A stretch of 64,000 nucleotides of DNA from an uncultured Desulfovibrio sp. (GTDB taxonomy: Bacteria > Desulfobacterota > Desulfovibrionia > Desulfovibrionales > Desulfovibrionaceae), in the NCBI GenBank assembly GCA_913060505.1, contig CAJXRQ010000001.1:124001-188000 (forward strand). Direction: 5' to 3'. Positions 54,317-63,173 of this stretch are shown piece after piece (positions within the stretch are counted from its first letter, which is position 1; each line of letters begins with the position of its first letter). A program made the translations under genes and the position numbers. Below the pieces are notes generated by a model. That model searched no databases. It was not told the DNA's origin and saw nothing but the letters and a program-made list of their open reading frames with translations.

Positions 54317-55792
54317 CTATGCCCCGAACCAGTTGAGTGCCTTGGTGGCGTGGTTGCGAAATACGTGTTTTACTTCGGTGTATTCCTCCAGGCCTATCTT
54401 GCCGAGCTCTCTTCCGAGTCCTGACTGTTTGTAGCCGCCCCAGGGGGCCTGCACAAAGTAGACGTTGAAGTCGTTTATCCACACGGTGCCGAAGCGCAAG
54501 GCCCTGGAAACCCGTTCCATGCGGTCGGCATCGCGGGTCCAGAACCCTGCGGATAGTCCGTAGATGGTGCTGTTTGCCCGCTCGATGACTTCTTCTTCGG
54601 ATGAAAATCGTTCGACGGTGATGACCGGGCCAAACACTTCCTCCTGAACAATGCGCATATCGTTCTCGCAGTCTGCAAACAACGTGGGCATGTAAAAGTA
54701 TCCTTGCTGCAAGGCGGGATCATTCGGGCGCTTGCCGCCGAGAACCAGCCTGGCACCTTCTTTCCTGGCTACCTCCACATAGGATTCTACCTTGGCAAGA
54801 TGGTCTGCAGAGATGAGCGGACCCATCTGTGTTTTTTCATCAAAGCCGTTGCCGATGACAATGCGTTCCATGCGTAATTTCAAGGCTTTCACGAATTGAT
54901 CGTAAATGCCGTTCTGCACAAGAACACGCGCTCCCGCGGAGCATATTTGTCCGGCATGGAAAAACACGCCGTTCAAGGCATAATCCACGGCGAGAGCCAG
55001 ATCGGCGTCGTCAAAGACGATATTGGGATTCTTGCCGCCAAGTTCGAGAGCCACTTTTTTCACGTTCGCCGCCGCGGCGCGCATGATGGTTTTTCCTGTG
55101 GCAATGCCCCCGGTAAAGGATATCAGGTCTACACCCGTGTTTTCGGAGAGCTCCGCTCCCACTTCGGGGCCGGGGCCGAGCACAGTGTTGACGACCCCTT
55201 TGGGAAATCCGGCTTCTTCCGCCAGTTCCGTGACCTTGAGTGTTGTCAGCGGGGTAATTTCGCTGGGCTTCATGACGATGGTGCATCCGGCAGCCAGAGC
55301 CGGAGCCATTTTCCATGAGGCCTGAAGCAGCGGGTAGTTCCATGGTGAGATCTGGCCGCACACGCCTACGGGTTCCCGTACCACCGTGCTGGTGGAATCG
55401 GGAATGGGCGATTCGATGACTTCACCGCCATCCTTGTCCGCAAGGCCTGCGAAGTAGCGGAAGATTCCGGCGATGTCGTCCATGTCCCAACGACTTTCTT
55501 CCACGGTCTTGCCGGTATCGAGGCTTTCAAGACGAGCCAGTTCCTCGTGGTCGCGCTCGATGAGTTCAGCCAGCTTGAACAGGAGTTTTCCCCGTTCCGC
55601 TGCCGGAGTCTGCGACCATCCTCCGTTGTCAAAGGCTTTACGTGCCGCCTTGATGGCTGCCTGTGCTTCGGCTCGTCCGCCTTCGGCCACACGGGCGATG
55701 ACTGATGCGTCATACGGGTTGAGAATGTCACGTGTCTTGGCACTGTCTCCGTCAACCCATTGCCCGTCAATATAGTGTCGGCCTGTAATCAT
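54317..55792 (-). CDS. betB: Betaine aldehyde dehydrogenase
   Basis: Oxidises betaine aldehyde to glycine betaine with NAD(P)+. 491 residues of the aldehyde-dehydrogenase superfamily: catalytic N152 (SPWNYPLL), FTGGIATG cofactor loop, general-base E250 (LELGGKN) and nucleophile C284 (GQICSAGAR); WINDFNVYFVQAPWGGYKQSG is BetB-like. Follows betA by 15 nt. TGGAG ribosome site. Confidence 0.93.
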   Translation of the reverse strand: MITGRHYIDGQWVDGDSAKTRDILNPYDASVIARVAEGGRAEAQAAIKAARKAFDNGGWSQTPAAERGKLLFKLAELIERDHEELARLESLDTGKTVEESRWDMDDIAGIFRYFAGLADKDGGEVIESPIPDSTSTVVREPVGVCGQISPWNYPLLQASWKMAPALAAGCTIVMKPSEITPLTTLKVTELAEEAGFPKGVVNTVLGPGPEVGAELSENTGVDLISFTGGIATGKTIMRAAAANVKKVALELGGKNPNIVFDDADLALAVDYALNGVFFHAGQICSAGARVLVQNGIYDQFVKALKLRMERIVIGNGFDEKTQMGPLISADHLAKVESYVEVARKEGARLVLGGKRPNDPALQQGYFYMPTLFADCENDMRIVQEEVFGPVITVERFSSEEEVIERANSTIYGLSAGFWTRDADRMERVSRALRFGTVWINDFNVYFVQAPWGGYKQSGLGRELGKIGLEEYTEVKHVFRNHATKALNWFGA

Positions 55793-55807
55793 GAGGAACT
55801 CCAGGTT

Positions 55808-57448
55808 CTATTTCTCGTGTTTGTGGAACGGTACGTTTTCAGGCGTCAGCGGCGTGTTGCCGAGGATGATGTCCGCAGCCTTTTCCGCAATCATCATGAC
55901 CGGTGCATAAATATTGCCGTTGGTAACATACGGCATTACCGAAGCGTCAATCACGCGCAAGCCCTCAACGCCATGGACTTTCAATTCCGAATCGGTCACG
56001 GCCATGTCGTGCGTTCCCATGGCGCAGGTGCAGCTCGGGTGGTATGCGGATTCGCCTTCGCGGGCCACGAAATCGAGGATTTCTTCATCGGTTTGCGCTT
56101 GCGCACCCGGTGCGAGTTCCTTGCCTCGCAACCCGTCAAATGCCGGTTGGGTCATGATTTCACGGGTTTTGCGAATCGCCTCGACCCATTCGCGGCGTTC
56201 CTGTTCAGTAGACAGGTAATTGAACAGGATGCCCGGATGTTGTGAAGGATCATTGGATTTGATCTTCACATGGCCGCGCACATCGGTGTTCATGGGGCCG
56301 ACGTGAACCTGATAGCCGTGTCCCTCGTTGGGGGCGGAGCCGTCGTAACGGATGGCTATGGGCAGGAAGTGGTATTGTATGTTCGGATATTCCACCTGAT
56401 CGTTGCCCCGGATAAATCCTCCTGCCTCGAAGTGGTTGGTGGCGGCTTCGCCGGTTCTGCCGAAGAGCCATTTGAGCCCGATCCACGGCTGGTTGTACCA
56501 TTTGAGGCACGGGAACATACTCACGGGCTTTTTGCAGGCGTACTGCACATACAGTTCGAGGTGGTCCTGAAGGTTTTCACCCACGCCGGGAAGATCCTGC
56601 ACCACGCCGATGCCCATGGAAGACAGCTCGGCACCGTTGCCCACGCCGGAAAGCTGGAGCAATTGCGGCGAGTTGATGGCACCACCGCAGGAAATGATTT
56701 CACCGGCATACGCCTTGTGCGTGGTTTTGCCCCGAGTATATTCGACACCTACGGCACGCTTGCCTTCGAACAGGATGCGCGTGGTGGTCGCCATGCATTT
56801 TACAGTCAGATTGCGGCGGTTCTTGACCGGATGCACGTAGGCGCGCGCAGCGTTCCAGCGACGGCCCCGGTAGGTGGTGCGGTCGAACTTGCCGAAGCCT
56901 TCCTGCTGGTAGCCGTTCACGTCTTTGGTAACCGGGTATCCCGCCTCCTGCACGGCCTTGAAGAAGGCATCGAACAGAGGATTGTCGCATTCCGGCGTGG
57001 TCAGGTAGAGAGGCCCGGCCGCCCCCTGATATTCGTCGGCACCGGACATGCGGCATTCAAACCGTTTGAAATAGGGCAGGCAGTGGGCGTAGGACCAGTC
57101 GTCGAGGCCGTCTTCTTTGGCCCACTTTTCATAATCCATGGCGTTGCCGCGAATGTAGATCATGCCGTTGATGCAGCTGGAACCGCCAAGAACCTTGCCG
57201 CGCGGCTGATAGATGCGGCGGTTGTTCATGTATGGCTCCGGATCGGATTCGTACCACCAGTTGTAGGTCTTTCCGGCCAGCGGGTAGGTCAGAGCCGCGG
57301 GCATGTGGATACGGAAGTCGAATTTGAAGTCGGGCAATCCGGCTTCAAGCACCAGAACCGTGTTTTCGGGATTCGCGCTCAGGCGATTGGCCAGAACCGA
57401 TCCGGCAGAGCCTCCGCCGACAATTATGTAATCGTATTTTTTCATCAT
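55808..57448 (-). CDS. betA: Choline dehydrogenase (GMC oxidoreductase)
   Basis: FAD-dependent, oxidises choline to betaine aldehyde. 546 residues from MMKKYDYIIVGGGSAGSVLANRL (FAD GxGxxG at about 11-16), the GMC motif PRGKVLGGSSCINGMIYIRG, the second signature GAINSPQLLQLSGVG, and the catalytic His in YHPSCTCAMGTHDM with the Asn in ASVMPYVTNGNIYAPVMMIAEKAAD (split here). The ATG at 57448 is chosen because the frame upstream overlaps the GntR gene; ATG 57445 is equally possible. Membrane-associated in relatives. Confidence 0.92.
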   Translation of the reverse strand: MMKKYDYIIVGGGSAGSVLANRLSANPENTVLVLEAGLPDFKFDFRIHMPAALTYPLAGKTYNWWYESDPEPYMNNRRIYQPRGKVLGGSSCINGMIYIRGNAMDYEKWAKEDGLDDWSYAHCLPYFKRFECRMSGADEYQGAAGPLYLTTPECDNPLFDAFFKAVQEAGYPVTKDVNGYQQEGFGKFDRTTYRGRRWNAARAYVHPVKNRRNLTVKCMATTTRILFEGKRAVGVEYTRGKTTHKAYAGEIISCGGAINSPQLLQLSGVGNGAELSSMGIGVVQDLPGVGENLQDHLELYVQYACKKPVSMFPCLKWYNQPWIGLKWLFGRTGEAATNHFEAGGFIRGNDQVEYPNIQYHFLPIAIRYDGSAPNEGHGYQVHVGPMNTDVRGHVKIKSNDPSQHPGILFNYLSTEQERREWVEAIRKTREIMTQPAFDGLRGKELAPGAQAQTDEEILDFVAREGESAYHPSCTCAMGTHDMAVTDSELKVHGVEGLRVIDASVMPYVTNGNIYAPVMMIAEKAADIILGNTPLTPENVPFHKHEK

Positions 57449-57450
57449 GT

Positions 57451-58245
57451 TTATCCGCTGTTGTTGATGGGGAATTCGTTGAGAAACGGAACGTCCTGCT
57501 GAGAGAGTTCGCCGCTTTTTTCCTCCACGCACCTTCTGAGCAACACGTAATGATAGCCGATAAACGACAGGGCGCGGGCCAAGTCGTTATTCAGAATCGC
57601 ATGAGCCGTGTCGCTCCAGTTGGCCGCAGCCTTTTCCTGATAGTCCGCATTTTCATACAGGGCATAATCATGGGAACTGAAGCCCATTTGCACGGCGTGC
57701 ATTACCCATTCGAACAATGGGTTTCTGGCCATTTGGGCCAGAGAAATATTCAGTTGACGGTCAAGCTCTCCCGCTTCAGCGAGGTCCGGTTCCGGTTGAC
57801 GCAGCAAGTGCTTCAGCCGGGCCGCATCCTCAATGAGCTTTTCCTTTTCCTTTTGGGTTGCTCTGACGATGGCCAATTCCGTAATGGTCCTATCTATGGT
57901 CTCACGGAACTCAATGAGCTTTCCCGGATTCACGGGATGCTGCTTCAGGAACAGGGCCAAGGATTCGGAAACGTTGGACACTTCCAGTTCCCGGACATAG
58001 GCACCGCCCTTGGCCCCTTTGCGGACTTCGAGCAGGCCTTTCTGTTTGAGCGTTTTGAGGGCTTCGCGTACCACGCCACGTCCTGTCCCGAACTGGTGCT
58101 GCATCTCCCGTTCGCTCGGCAGGCGTTCTCCCGGAGCAAGCCTTCCGTCCATAATGGCGGCTTCGACCTGAAGCACGATTTCCTCACTGGCCCGGCCGAT
58201 GCCAACAGGGTTAAACAGGCCTTGAACCCTGTTATTCGTAATCAT
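57451..58245 (-). CDS. GntR-family (FadR/FCD) regulator of the choline locus
   Basis: 264 residues. Winged helix with LAPGERLPSEREMQHQFGTGRGVVREALKTL in pieces and the FCD-type C-terminal effector domain (helical; metal-binding HDYALYENADYQE). First gene of the operon that continues with betA, betB and the SBP. Other bacteria use the TetR repressor BetI for these genes, so a GntR/FCD regulator here is an unusual replacement. The ligand is probably choline or a metabolite. Two TGGTnnnACCA-type operators lie at its promoter. AAGGTAG before the ATG at 58245. Confidence 0.88.
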   Translation of the reverse strand: MITNNRVQGLFNPVGIGRASEEIVLQVEAAIMDGRLAPGERLPSEREMQHQFGTGRGVVREALKTLKQKGLLEVRKGAKGGAYVRELEVSNVSESLALFLKQHPVNPGKLIEFRETIDRTITELAIVRATQKEKEKLIEDAARLKHLLRQPEPDLAEAGELDRQLNISLAQMARNPLFEWVMHAVQMGFSSHDYALYENADYQEKAAANWSDTAHAILNNDLARALSFIGYHYVLLRRCVEEKSGELSQQDVPFLNEFPINNSG

Positions 58246-58332
58246 TGGTACTACCTTTTTTATGAAAAAAAGCTAAAAAATAACAATATGGAAAGAAATA
58301 AATATATTTTACGATGAATGGTAGGACCATTC
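58246..58332. promoter_or_regulatory. Two FadR/GntR-type operators at the gntR-bet promoter
   Basis: GAATGGTAGGACCATTC (58316-58332) is a 7-bp arm palindrome around AGG and includes TGGTAGGACCA, an exact TGGTnnnACCA site. A second site TGGTACTACCT (58246-58256), 10 of 11 to the same pattern, covers the ribosome-binding site next to the gntR ATG. Their spacing of 73 bp is seven helical turns, consistent with co-operative autorepression. Confidence 0.75.
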
Positions 58333-58476
58333 TGGCTGTAAAAAAAGAAGTTGTCAAGGTAGTGTGGATGCATCTGAATTTACATTCTTTTGTTGAGGGC
58401 GGTTTCTTTGAAGAAATACCGCCAAGCCCTGCGCCTTGCCTTGCCAGTCGAAGGATCCTCGCGTAAGGGACGGCGC

Positions 58477-59583
58477 ATGACAAAGACCTATGACGCGCTT
58501 GCCCTGCTTTCGGGCGGGCTTGATTCCATATTGGCTGTAAAGGTGATTCAGGATCAGGGACTTCGTGTCCTGGGCCTGCATTTTACCTCACCCTTTTTCG
58601 GCAAGAAAAATCTGATTCCGTTTTGGAAGGAGCACTATGGTATTGACGCTGTGGCCGTGAACATTGGGCAACAGTATGTTGATCTGATGCTGGATGGTCC
58701 TCCCAATAATTTTGGTAAGTGGCTGAATCCTTGCGTGGATTGCAAGATCCTCATGATTGAACACGCCAAGCTGTTGATGGAAAAATACGGCGCCAAGTTC
58801 CTCATTTCCGGTGAGGTTATCGGCCAGCGGCCCATGAGCCAACGCCGGGACGCCATGAGCCTGATCCGCAAGCGTTCGGAAGCCATGAACGTTCTGCTTC
58901 GCCCTTTGTGTGCGCTCAAACTGGAACCCACTCCCGTTGAAGAGTCCGGTCTGGTGGACCGCAGTCGTTTGCTTGCCTTTGGCGGACGTTCCCGCAAACC
59001 ACAATTGGAGCTGGCAAAGCAATATGGCTTCACGGAAATTCCCACACCGGCTGGAGGATGTGTGCTGGCGGAAGCCAGTGCCGCCGGGCGGTTCATTAAA
59101 TTGATGGAAGAAAAAACGCGCCCGACGCCTCGTGATTTCGTTTTGGTCCAGGTTGGGCGTCAGGTCTGGGCCGGAAGCCACTGGCTTTCCATGGGCCGGA
59201 AGCAGCAAGAAAACAAACGGTTGAACGACCTGAGTTCCGAGGCCGATTATGTGTTCACCTCGGTTGGATTTCCCGGACCGGTTGCCGTGGGGCGCATGAC
59301 CGATGCCGGTGAGTGGGACATGGAAACCATTCGAGCAGCGGCGGAACTGACGGCGTCCTATGCATCCAAGGCCCGGCGGGAGAGCGAGGAAACCGGCGAG
59401 CCGGTGACCATGGCCGTTGCCCATAACGGAGAAGTGCACGAGTTGCAGATCATGCCCCGGCGTGAGACCTCTGTTGCGTGGGCCGAACCCATGCAGGATC
59501 TTGTCGCTCCCTGGAAGCAGACCCGAAAAGAAGCAGAGCAGGAGGAGTGTCCCGAAAAGCGTGGGGCCGAAGACGATAAATAG
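58477..59583 (+). CDS. PP-loop ATPase of the ThiI/MnmA type with NFACT-R-like C-terminus
   Basis: 368 residues. N-terminal PP-loop LLSGGLDSILAVKVI; CVDCK and other Cys (RPL...) may carry persulfide; then helices with RPMSQRRDAMSLIRKRSE. The C-terminal half contains WLSMGRKQQENKRLNDL and GFPGPVAVGRM, which resembles the NFACT-R/NFACT-R_2 RNA-binding domain that has been described fused to ThiI-like PP-loop proteins. Likely thiolates tRNA (for example s4U or s2U). The ATG at 58477 has AGGGAC upstream. Confidence 0.75.
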   Translation: MTKTYDALALLSGGLDSILAVKVIQDQGLRVLGLHFTSPFFGKKNLIPFWKEHYGIDAVAVNIGQQYVDLMLDGPPNNFGKWLNPCVDCKILMIEHAKLLMEKYGAKFLISGEVIGQRPMSQRRDAMSLIRKRSEAMNVLLRPLCALKLEPTPVEESGLVDRSRLLAFGGRSRKPQLELAKQYGFTEIPTPAGGCVLAEASAAGRFIKLMEEKTRPTPRDFVLVQVGRQVWAGSHWLSMGRKQQENKRLNDLSSEADYVFTSVGFPGPVAVGRMTDAGEWDMETIRAAAELTASYASKARRESEETGEPVTMAVAHNGEVHELQIMPRRETSVAWAEPMQDLVAPWKQTRKEAEQEECPEKRGAEDDK

Positions 59584-59643
59584 TCCCTTGCTTCCGTAAG
59601 AAGCTGCTGCGACACTGCAATGCAAACAAGGACGTTTCATGTC

Positions 59644-60573
59644 ATGCTGCTTGATATTGTTTCATTTATTGGAGCTGCGTTACTCTTATGGATCGGTGCC
59701 GACCGAATCGTGACCTCGGCTTCGCTCATCGCCAGAAAATATCATGTTCCCGAATTGGTCATAGGTTTGACCATCGTGGCGCTCGGAACGTCTGCACCCG
59801 AATTTCTGGTGACCATCAACGCAGCCCTGCGCGGACATGAGGCCATATCCCTTTCCAACGTGGTCGGGTCCAACATTTTCAACCTCGGCTTCATCCTCGG
59901 ACTCATGGCCATGATTAAGCCTCTGGCCACCAACCGGACCATCATCTACCGCGACGGCCTGTTATTGTTCGCCTGCACCGGGTCCATTTTACTCATGTCC
60001 CTGACCGGAGAACTCGGACGCCTGTTCGGACTGGTGCTCATGGCCGTATTGGTCGGCTATCTGTTTTGGCTGGCCCGGCTCAAGGAATCTCCGGGCGAGG
60101 ACGAATTGGAGGAACTGCCAGAACGCGAGGCCGCATGGTATGACTGGGGCTTGCTGTTGGCCGGATTTGCGGCCATCGCCATGGGAGGGCATCTCATGGT
60201 TTCCGCAGCGACCTCCATCGCCACAACCCTGGGCGTGTCCAGTTGGGTGATCGGCGTGACCATAGTTGCGGCGGGCACCTCCCTGCCAGAGTTGGTCACC
60301 TGTCTGGCGGCATCCGTTCGCGGCAAAAACGAAATGCTGCTCGGTAACTTGATCGGGAGTGATTTTTTCAATTTTGCCGGTGTGCTGGGACTGACGTGTT
60401 TGATTCGTCCCCTGGGTGTCTCGGAGGAGGCGCGCGGCAGTCTTGTGGTGCTGGTCTCCATGGTCGGCCTCGTGTTGATAATGCTTCGGACAGGCTGGAA
60501 AGTGCGTCGTTGGGAAGGTGCGCTGCTGGTAGCCATCAACCTGTTACGCTGGGGCAAGGATTTTCTCGGATAG
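59644..60573 (+). CDS. CaCA-superfamily Na+/Ca2+ antiporter (YrbG-like)
   Basis: 309 residues, about 10 membrane helices in two repeats. Each repeat has the alpha motif: GTSAPEFLVTINAALRGHE with GSNIFNLGFILG, and GTSLPELVTCLAASVRGK with GSDFFNFAGVLG. Glu in TSAPE and TSLPE are the ion ligands. Exchanges Ca2+ (or other cations) for Na+/H+. The ATG at 59644 is chosen over 59620 because AAGGACG is nearer. The stop is followed by an unrelated YccF gene. Confidence 0.9.
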   Translation: MLLDIVSFIGAALLLWIGADRIVTSASLIARKYHVPELVIGLTIVALGTSAPEFLVTINAALRGHEAISLSNVVGSNIFNLGFILGLMAMIKPLATNRTIIYRDGLLLFACTGSILLMSLTGELGRLFGLVLMAVLVGYLFWLARLKESPGEDELEELPEREAAWYDWGLLLAGFAAIAMGGHLMVSAATSIATTLGVSSWVIGVTIVAAGTSLPELVTCLAASVRGKNEMLLGNLIGSDFFNFAGVLGLTCLIRPLGVSEEARGSLVVLVSMVGLVLIMLRTGWKVRRWEGALLVAINLLRWGKDFLG

Positions 60574-60676
60574 CCATTCCTCACGGAAATGTCATGCAAA
60601 AGGCTCGCAAAGTTTGAACCTGCATGGCATAGTGAGTGCTCGGCGTTATCCAGCAACCGTTGATACCGGAGAAGGC

Positions 60677-61135
60677 ATGAGTACGATTATGAACGTGTTG
60701 TGGTTCGTGTTCGGGGGCCTGTTCATGGGACTTGGCTGGGCCTTTGCCGGACTGGTCATGTATCTCTCCATTATCGGCATCCCTTGGGGACGGGCCTGTT
60801 TCGTGATCGCCGGTTTTTCGTTTTTCCCGTTCGGCAGGACGATCCTCTGGCGGGACGAACTGACTGGTCGCAGCGATCTGGGCACCAGTCCGCTGGGCTT
60901 TATCGGCAACGTAATCTGGTTTTTGCTTTTCGGTCTTTGGTTGGCCGTGGGGCACGTTGTTTCGGCAGTGGCCTGTTTCATAACCATTATTCTGATTCCG
61001 TTCGGTATCCAGCACCTGAAGCTGGCCGCCATTTCCATGGCTCCCATTGGGCGCACGGTCGTTCCTAACGATGTGGCCGACGCCGTCCGGCGAAGCAATG
61101 CCGAGTCACATGTCTGTGATCAGCGCGGTTGGTAA
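60677..61135 (+). CDS. YccF-domain inner-membrane protein
   Basis: 152 residues. Four hydrophobic segments arranged as two repeats, the first with GGLFMGLGWAFAGLVMYLSI and GIPWGRACFVIAGFSFFPFG, the second with GNVIWFLLFGLWLAVGHVV and LIPFGIQHLKLAAISMAPIG. This repeat is the YccF (DUF307) family; function unknown, membrane. The ATG at 60677 has GGAGAAGG upstream; earlier in-frame ATG is unsupported. Confidence 0.9.
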   Translation: MSTIMNVLWFVFGGLFMGLGWAFAGLVMYLSIIGIPWGRACFVIAGFSFFPFGRTILWRDELTGRSDLGTSPLGFIGNVIWFLLFGLWLAVGHVVSAVACFITIILIPFGIQHLKLAAISMAPIGRTVVPNDVADAVRRSNAESHVCDQRGW

Positions 61136-61245
61136 CCTCAAAAAGGTTGCGGCCCTTGCCTTGGCCGTCAAAGCTGATTATTGAAAGAAAGAAGGGTTGC
61201 CCCGCAATCCTGTAAACAGAGAAAATATTGATCCAGGAGGATTTA

Positions 61246-61977
61246 ATGAACCAGACTCCGTATATGAACACCACCCGTACCGCCAACGTGGAAGTCGTGA
61301 ACGCATTCATGCGTGGCATCTACGGCTGGATGAGTGCGGGACTCGCCATTACTGCCGTGCTGGCCTATCTCGTCACCACTTCGTCCACGTTGCTGAACCT
61401 GTTCTTCAATGTGGATCCCGTAAGCGGTTCGGTTGGCCTGTCCATGTTTTATATCGTCATGATCGTTGCCGAGTTCGGTATCGTCATGGCTCTTTCCTGG
61501 CGCATAAGCCGTATGAATCCGACCACGGCTACCGGGCTGTTTCTGGCCTACAGCGCGCTCAACGGCCTGACGTTGGCGCCGATCCTGCTGGTTTATACGG
61601 CGCACTCCGTAGCGGTAACCTTCTTTGTCACCGCTGGCATGTTCGGAGCTATGAGCCTTTACGGCCTGCTGACCAAAAAGGATCTGACCAGCATGGGCAG
61701 TCTTTTGTTCATGGGGCTTATCGGCATGCTTATCGCCATGGTGGTCAACATGTTCCTGCACAGCGCCATGATGGACTTCGTTATCTCCGGAGTTGGCGTG
61801 ATCCTGTTCCTTGGACTGACCGCCTTTGACACCCAGAAGCTTAAGACCATGGGCGAGGTGCTGCCCAACGATGCCGCCGCCATCCGGCGCGGTTCCATCA
61901 TGGGTGCCCTGACTCTGTATCTGGACTTTATCAACCTGTTCCTTTTCCTGCTCCGATTCCTCGGAAACAGGGAATAA
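61246..61977 (+). CDS. Bax inhibitor-1 / YccA-like membrane protein
   Basis: 243 residues, about seven membrane helices. Starts MNQTPYMNTTRTANVEVVNA; motifs FMRGIYGWMSAGLAITAV, GLFLAYSALNGLTLAPILL, FGAMSLYGLLTKKDLTSMG and GLTAFDTQKLKTMG are BI-1 family. In bacteria the family includes FtsH-associated YccA and calcium-leak proteins. CAGGAGG precedes the ATG at 61246. Followed by a terminator-like hairpin and lpxK. Confidence 0.93.
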   Translation: MNQTPYMNTTRTANVEVVNAFMRGIYGWMSAGLAITAVLAYLVTTSSTLLNLFFNVDPVSGSVGLSMFYIVMIVAEFGIVMALSWRISRMNPTTATGLFLAYSALNGLTLAPILLVYTAHSVAVTFFVTAGMFGAMSLYGLLTKKDLTSMGSLLFMGLIGMLIAMVVNMFLHSAMMDFVISGVGVILFLGLTAFDTQKLKTMGEVLPNDAAAIRRGSIMGALTLYLDFINLFLFLLRFLGNRE

Positions 61978-61991
61978 TAATGCACGAACCG

Positions 61992-62019
61992 GGAGGCCTT
62001 CGGGCCTCCTTTCGGTTTT
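61992..62019 (+). terminator. Terminator-like hairpin between BI-1 and lpxK
   Basis: Perfect stem GGAGGCC (61992-61998) and GGCCTCC (62003-62009) with TTCG loop, then TTTCGGTTTT directly abutting the lpxK ATG at 62020. It ends the BI-1 transcript or forms part of the lpxK leader. Confidence 0.85.
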
Positions 62020-63171
62020 ATGGCAAAACAGGACATCGCACCCGTAGAGGAATTGCAGCAACGGTTCGCGCCAGTGCTGCGTCCGTTCGGCTGGCTCAAT
62101 GCGCAACTCATGCGCGTTCGTGCCGGTCTTTATGATCGTGGTGTGTTTAAGCAATGGGAAGCACCTGTTCCCACGATCTCGCTGGGCAACATTAGTTGGG
62201 GGGGGACCGGCAAAACCCCCATGACTTCATGGTTTATGAAATGGGCTGCCAACAGGGGCATGGAAGCTGCCGTGCTGAGTCGGGGGTATCGGGCCCATCC
62301 CCGTTCCCTGCCGCTGCACGTCCGGCCCGGCAATCTTGTGGAGGAGGCCGGTGACGAGCCGTTGATGCTGGCCAAGGAATATCCTGAAGCGTATGTGGTT
62401 GTTGACCCTGTTCGTGTTCGTGGAGGCCAGTGGCTTTTCGAACATTTCAAGCCAGGAATCGTGTTGTTGGATGACGGTTTTCAACATATGGCCGTGAAAC
62501 GCCATGCGGACATTGTTTTGTTGAGTCCATCGGACCTTGCACAGGGCTGGAACCGGGTTATTCCGGCTGGTTCGTGGCGCGAGGACGAGTCCGCCCTGAA
62601 ACGTGCCGACTGTTTCATGATCAAGGCCTCTCCCAACTATTTCCGCCAGATGGAAGATCATATTCGTACGCGCCTCAGCAGGCTGAATCGTCCGATTTTC
62701 AGCTTTTCCCTTTCTCCCAAAGGGTTCACGCAAGTGCTCACCGGAAAGTCCGAAAAGGATTTTTTCGGAGAACCGTTTCTGCTGTTTTCCGGCGTCGGCA
62801 ACCCGGCACAAGTGCAGCGCTCGGCGCGCAAATATTTCAATTACAAGCCTGTTGAGCACATGGTGTATCGTGATCATCATGCATATTCGAAGGCGGATGT
62901 TCTGGACATCATCGCCACGGCCAAGCGCAGGGGCGCGCGTTACATTTTGTGCACCCAGAAAGATGCGGTAAAAATCGGCCCCATGTGCACAGAGGATTTC
63001 TGGACATTCAGCCTGCGCGTTGATTTCGGCCCTTCCTGCTTTGCACAGGGAGCATCGTTTGGCGTCTGGTGGAACAGGCGCTGGAACACATTGACCCGCG
63101 AAAACCTATTTGGCGATCCGCCGTCCCATGGGGAACCCGGTCGCGAGAATCAAGAGACCGGAGAAATATAG
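62020..63171 (+). CDS. lpxK: LpxK, tetraacyldisaccharide 4'-kinase
   Basis: Phosphorylates lipid A precursor at the inner membrane. 383 residues: N-terminal membrane-associated part, Walker A (SLGNISWGGTGKTP, P-loop about 61-66), LSRGYRA, GDEPLMLAKEYP, DDGFQH, and CTQKDAVKIG, all LpxK. No Shine-Dalgarno precedes the ATG at 62020: a terminator-like hairpin sits 11 nt upstream. Stop TAG overlaps nothing; rnr starts 2 nt later. Confidence 0.93.
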   Translation: MAKQDIAPVEELQQRFAPVLRPFGWLNAQLMRVRAGLYDRGVFKQWEAPVPTISLGNISWGGTGKTPMTSWFMKWAANRGMEAAVLSRGYRAHPRSLPLHVRPGNLVEEAGDEPLMLAKEYPEAYVVVDPVRVRGGQWLFEHFKPGIVLLDDGFQHMAVKRHADIVLLSPSDLAQGWNRVIPAGSWREDESALKRADCFMIKASPNYFRQMEDHIRTRLSRLNRPIFSFSLSPKGFTQVLTGKSEKDFFGEPFLLFSGVGNPAQVQRSARKYFNYKPVEHMVYRDHHAYSKADVLDIIATAKRRGARYILCTQKDAVKIGPMCTEDFWTFSLRVDFGPSCFAQGASFGVWWNRRWNTLTRENLFGDPPSHGEPGRENQETGEI

Positions 63172-63173
63172 TA

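Noticed and set aside
56270-57502. Long open frame opposite betA
   Set aside because: Antisense shadow; no motif.
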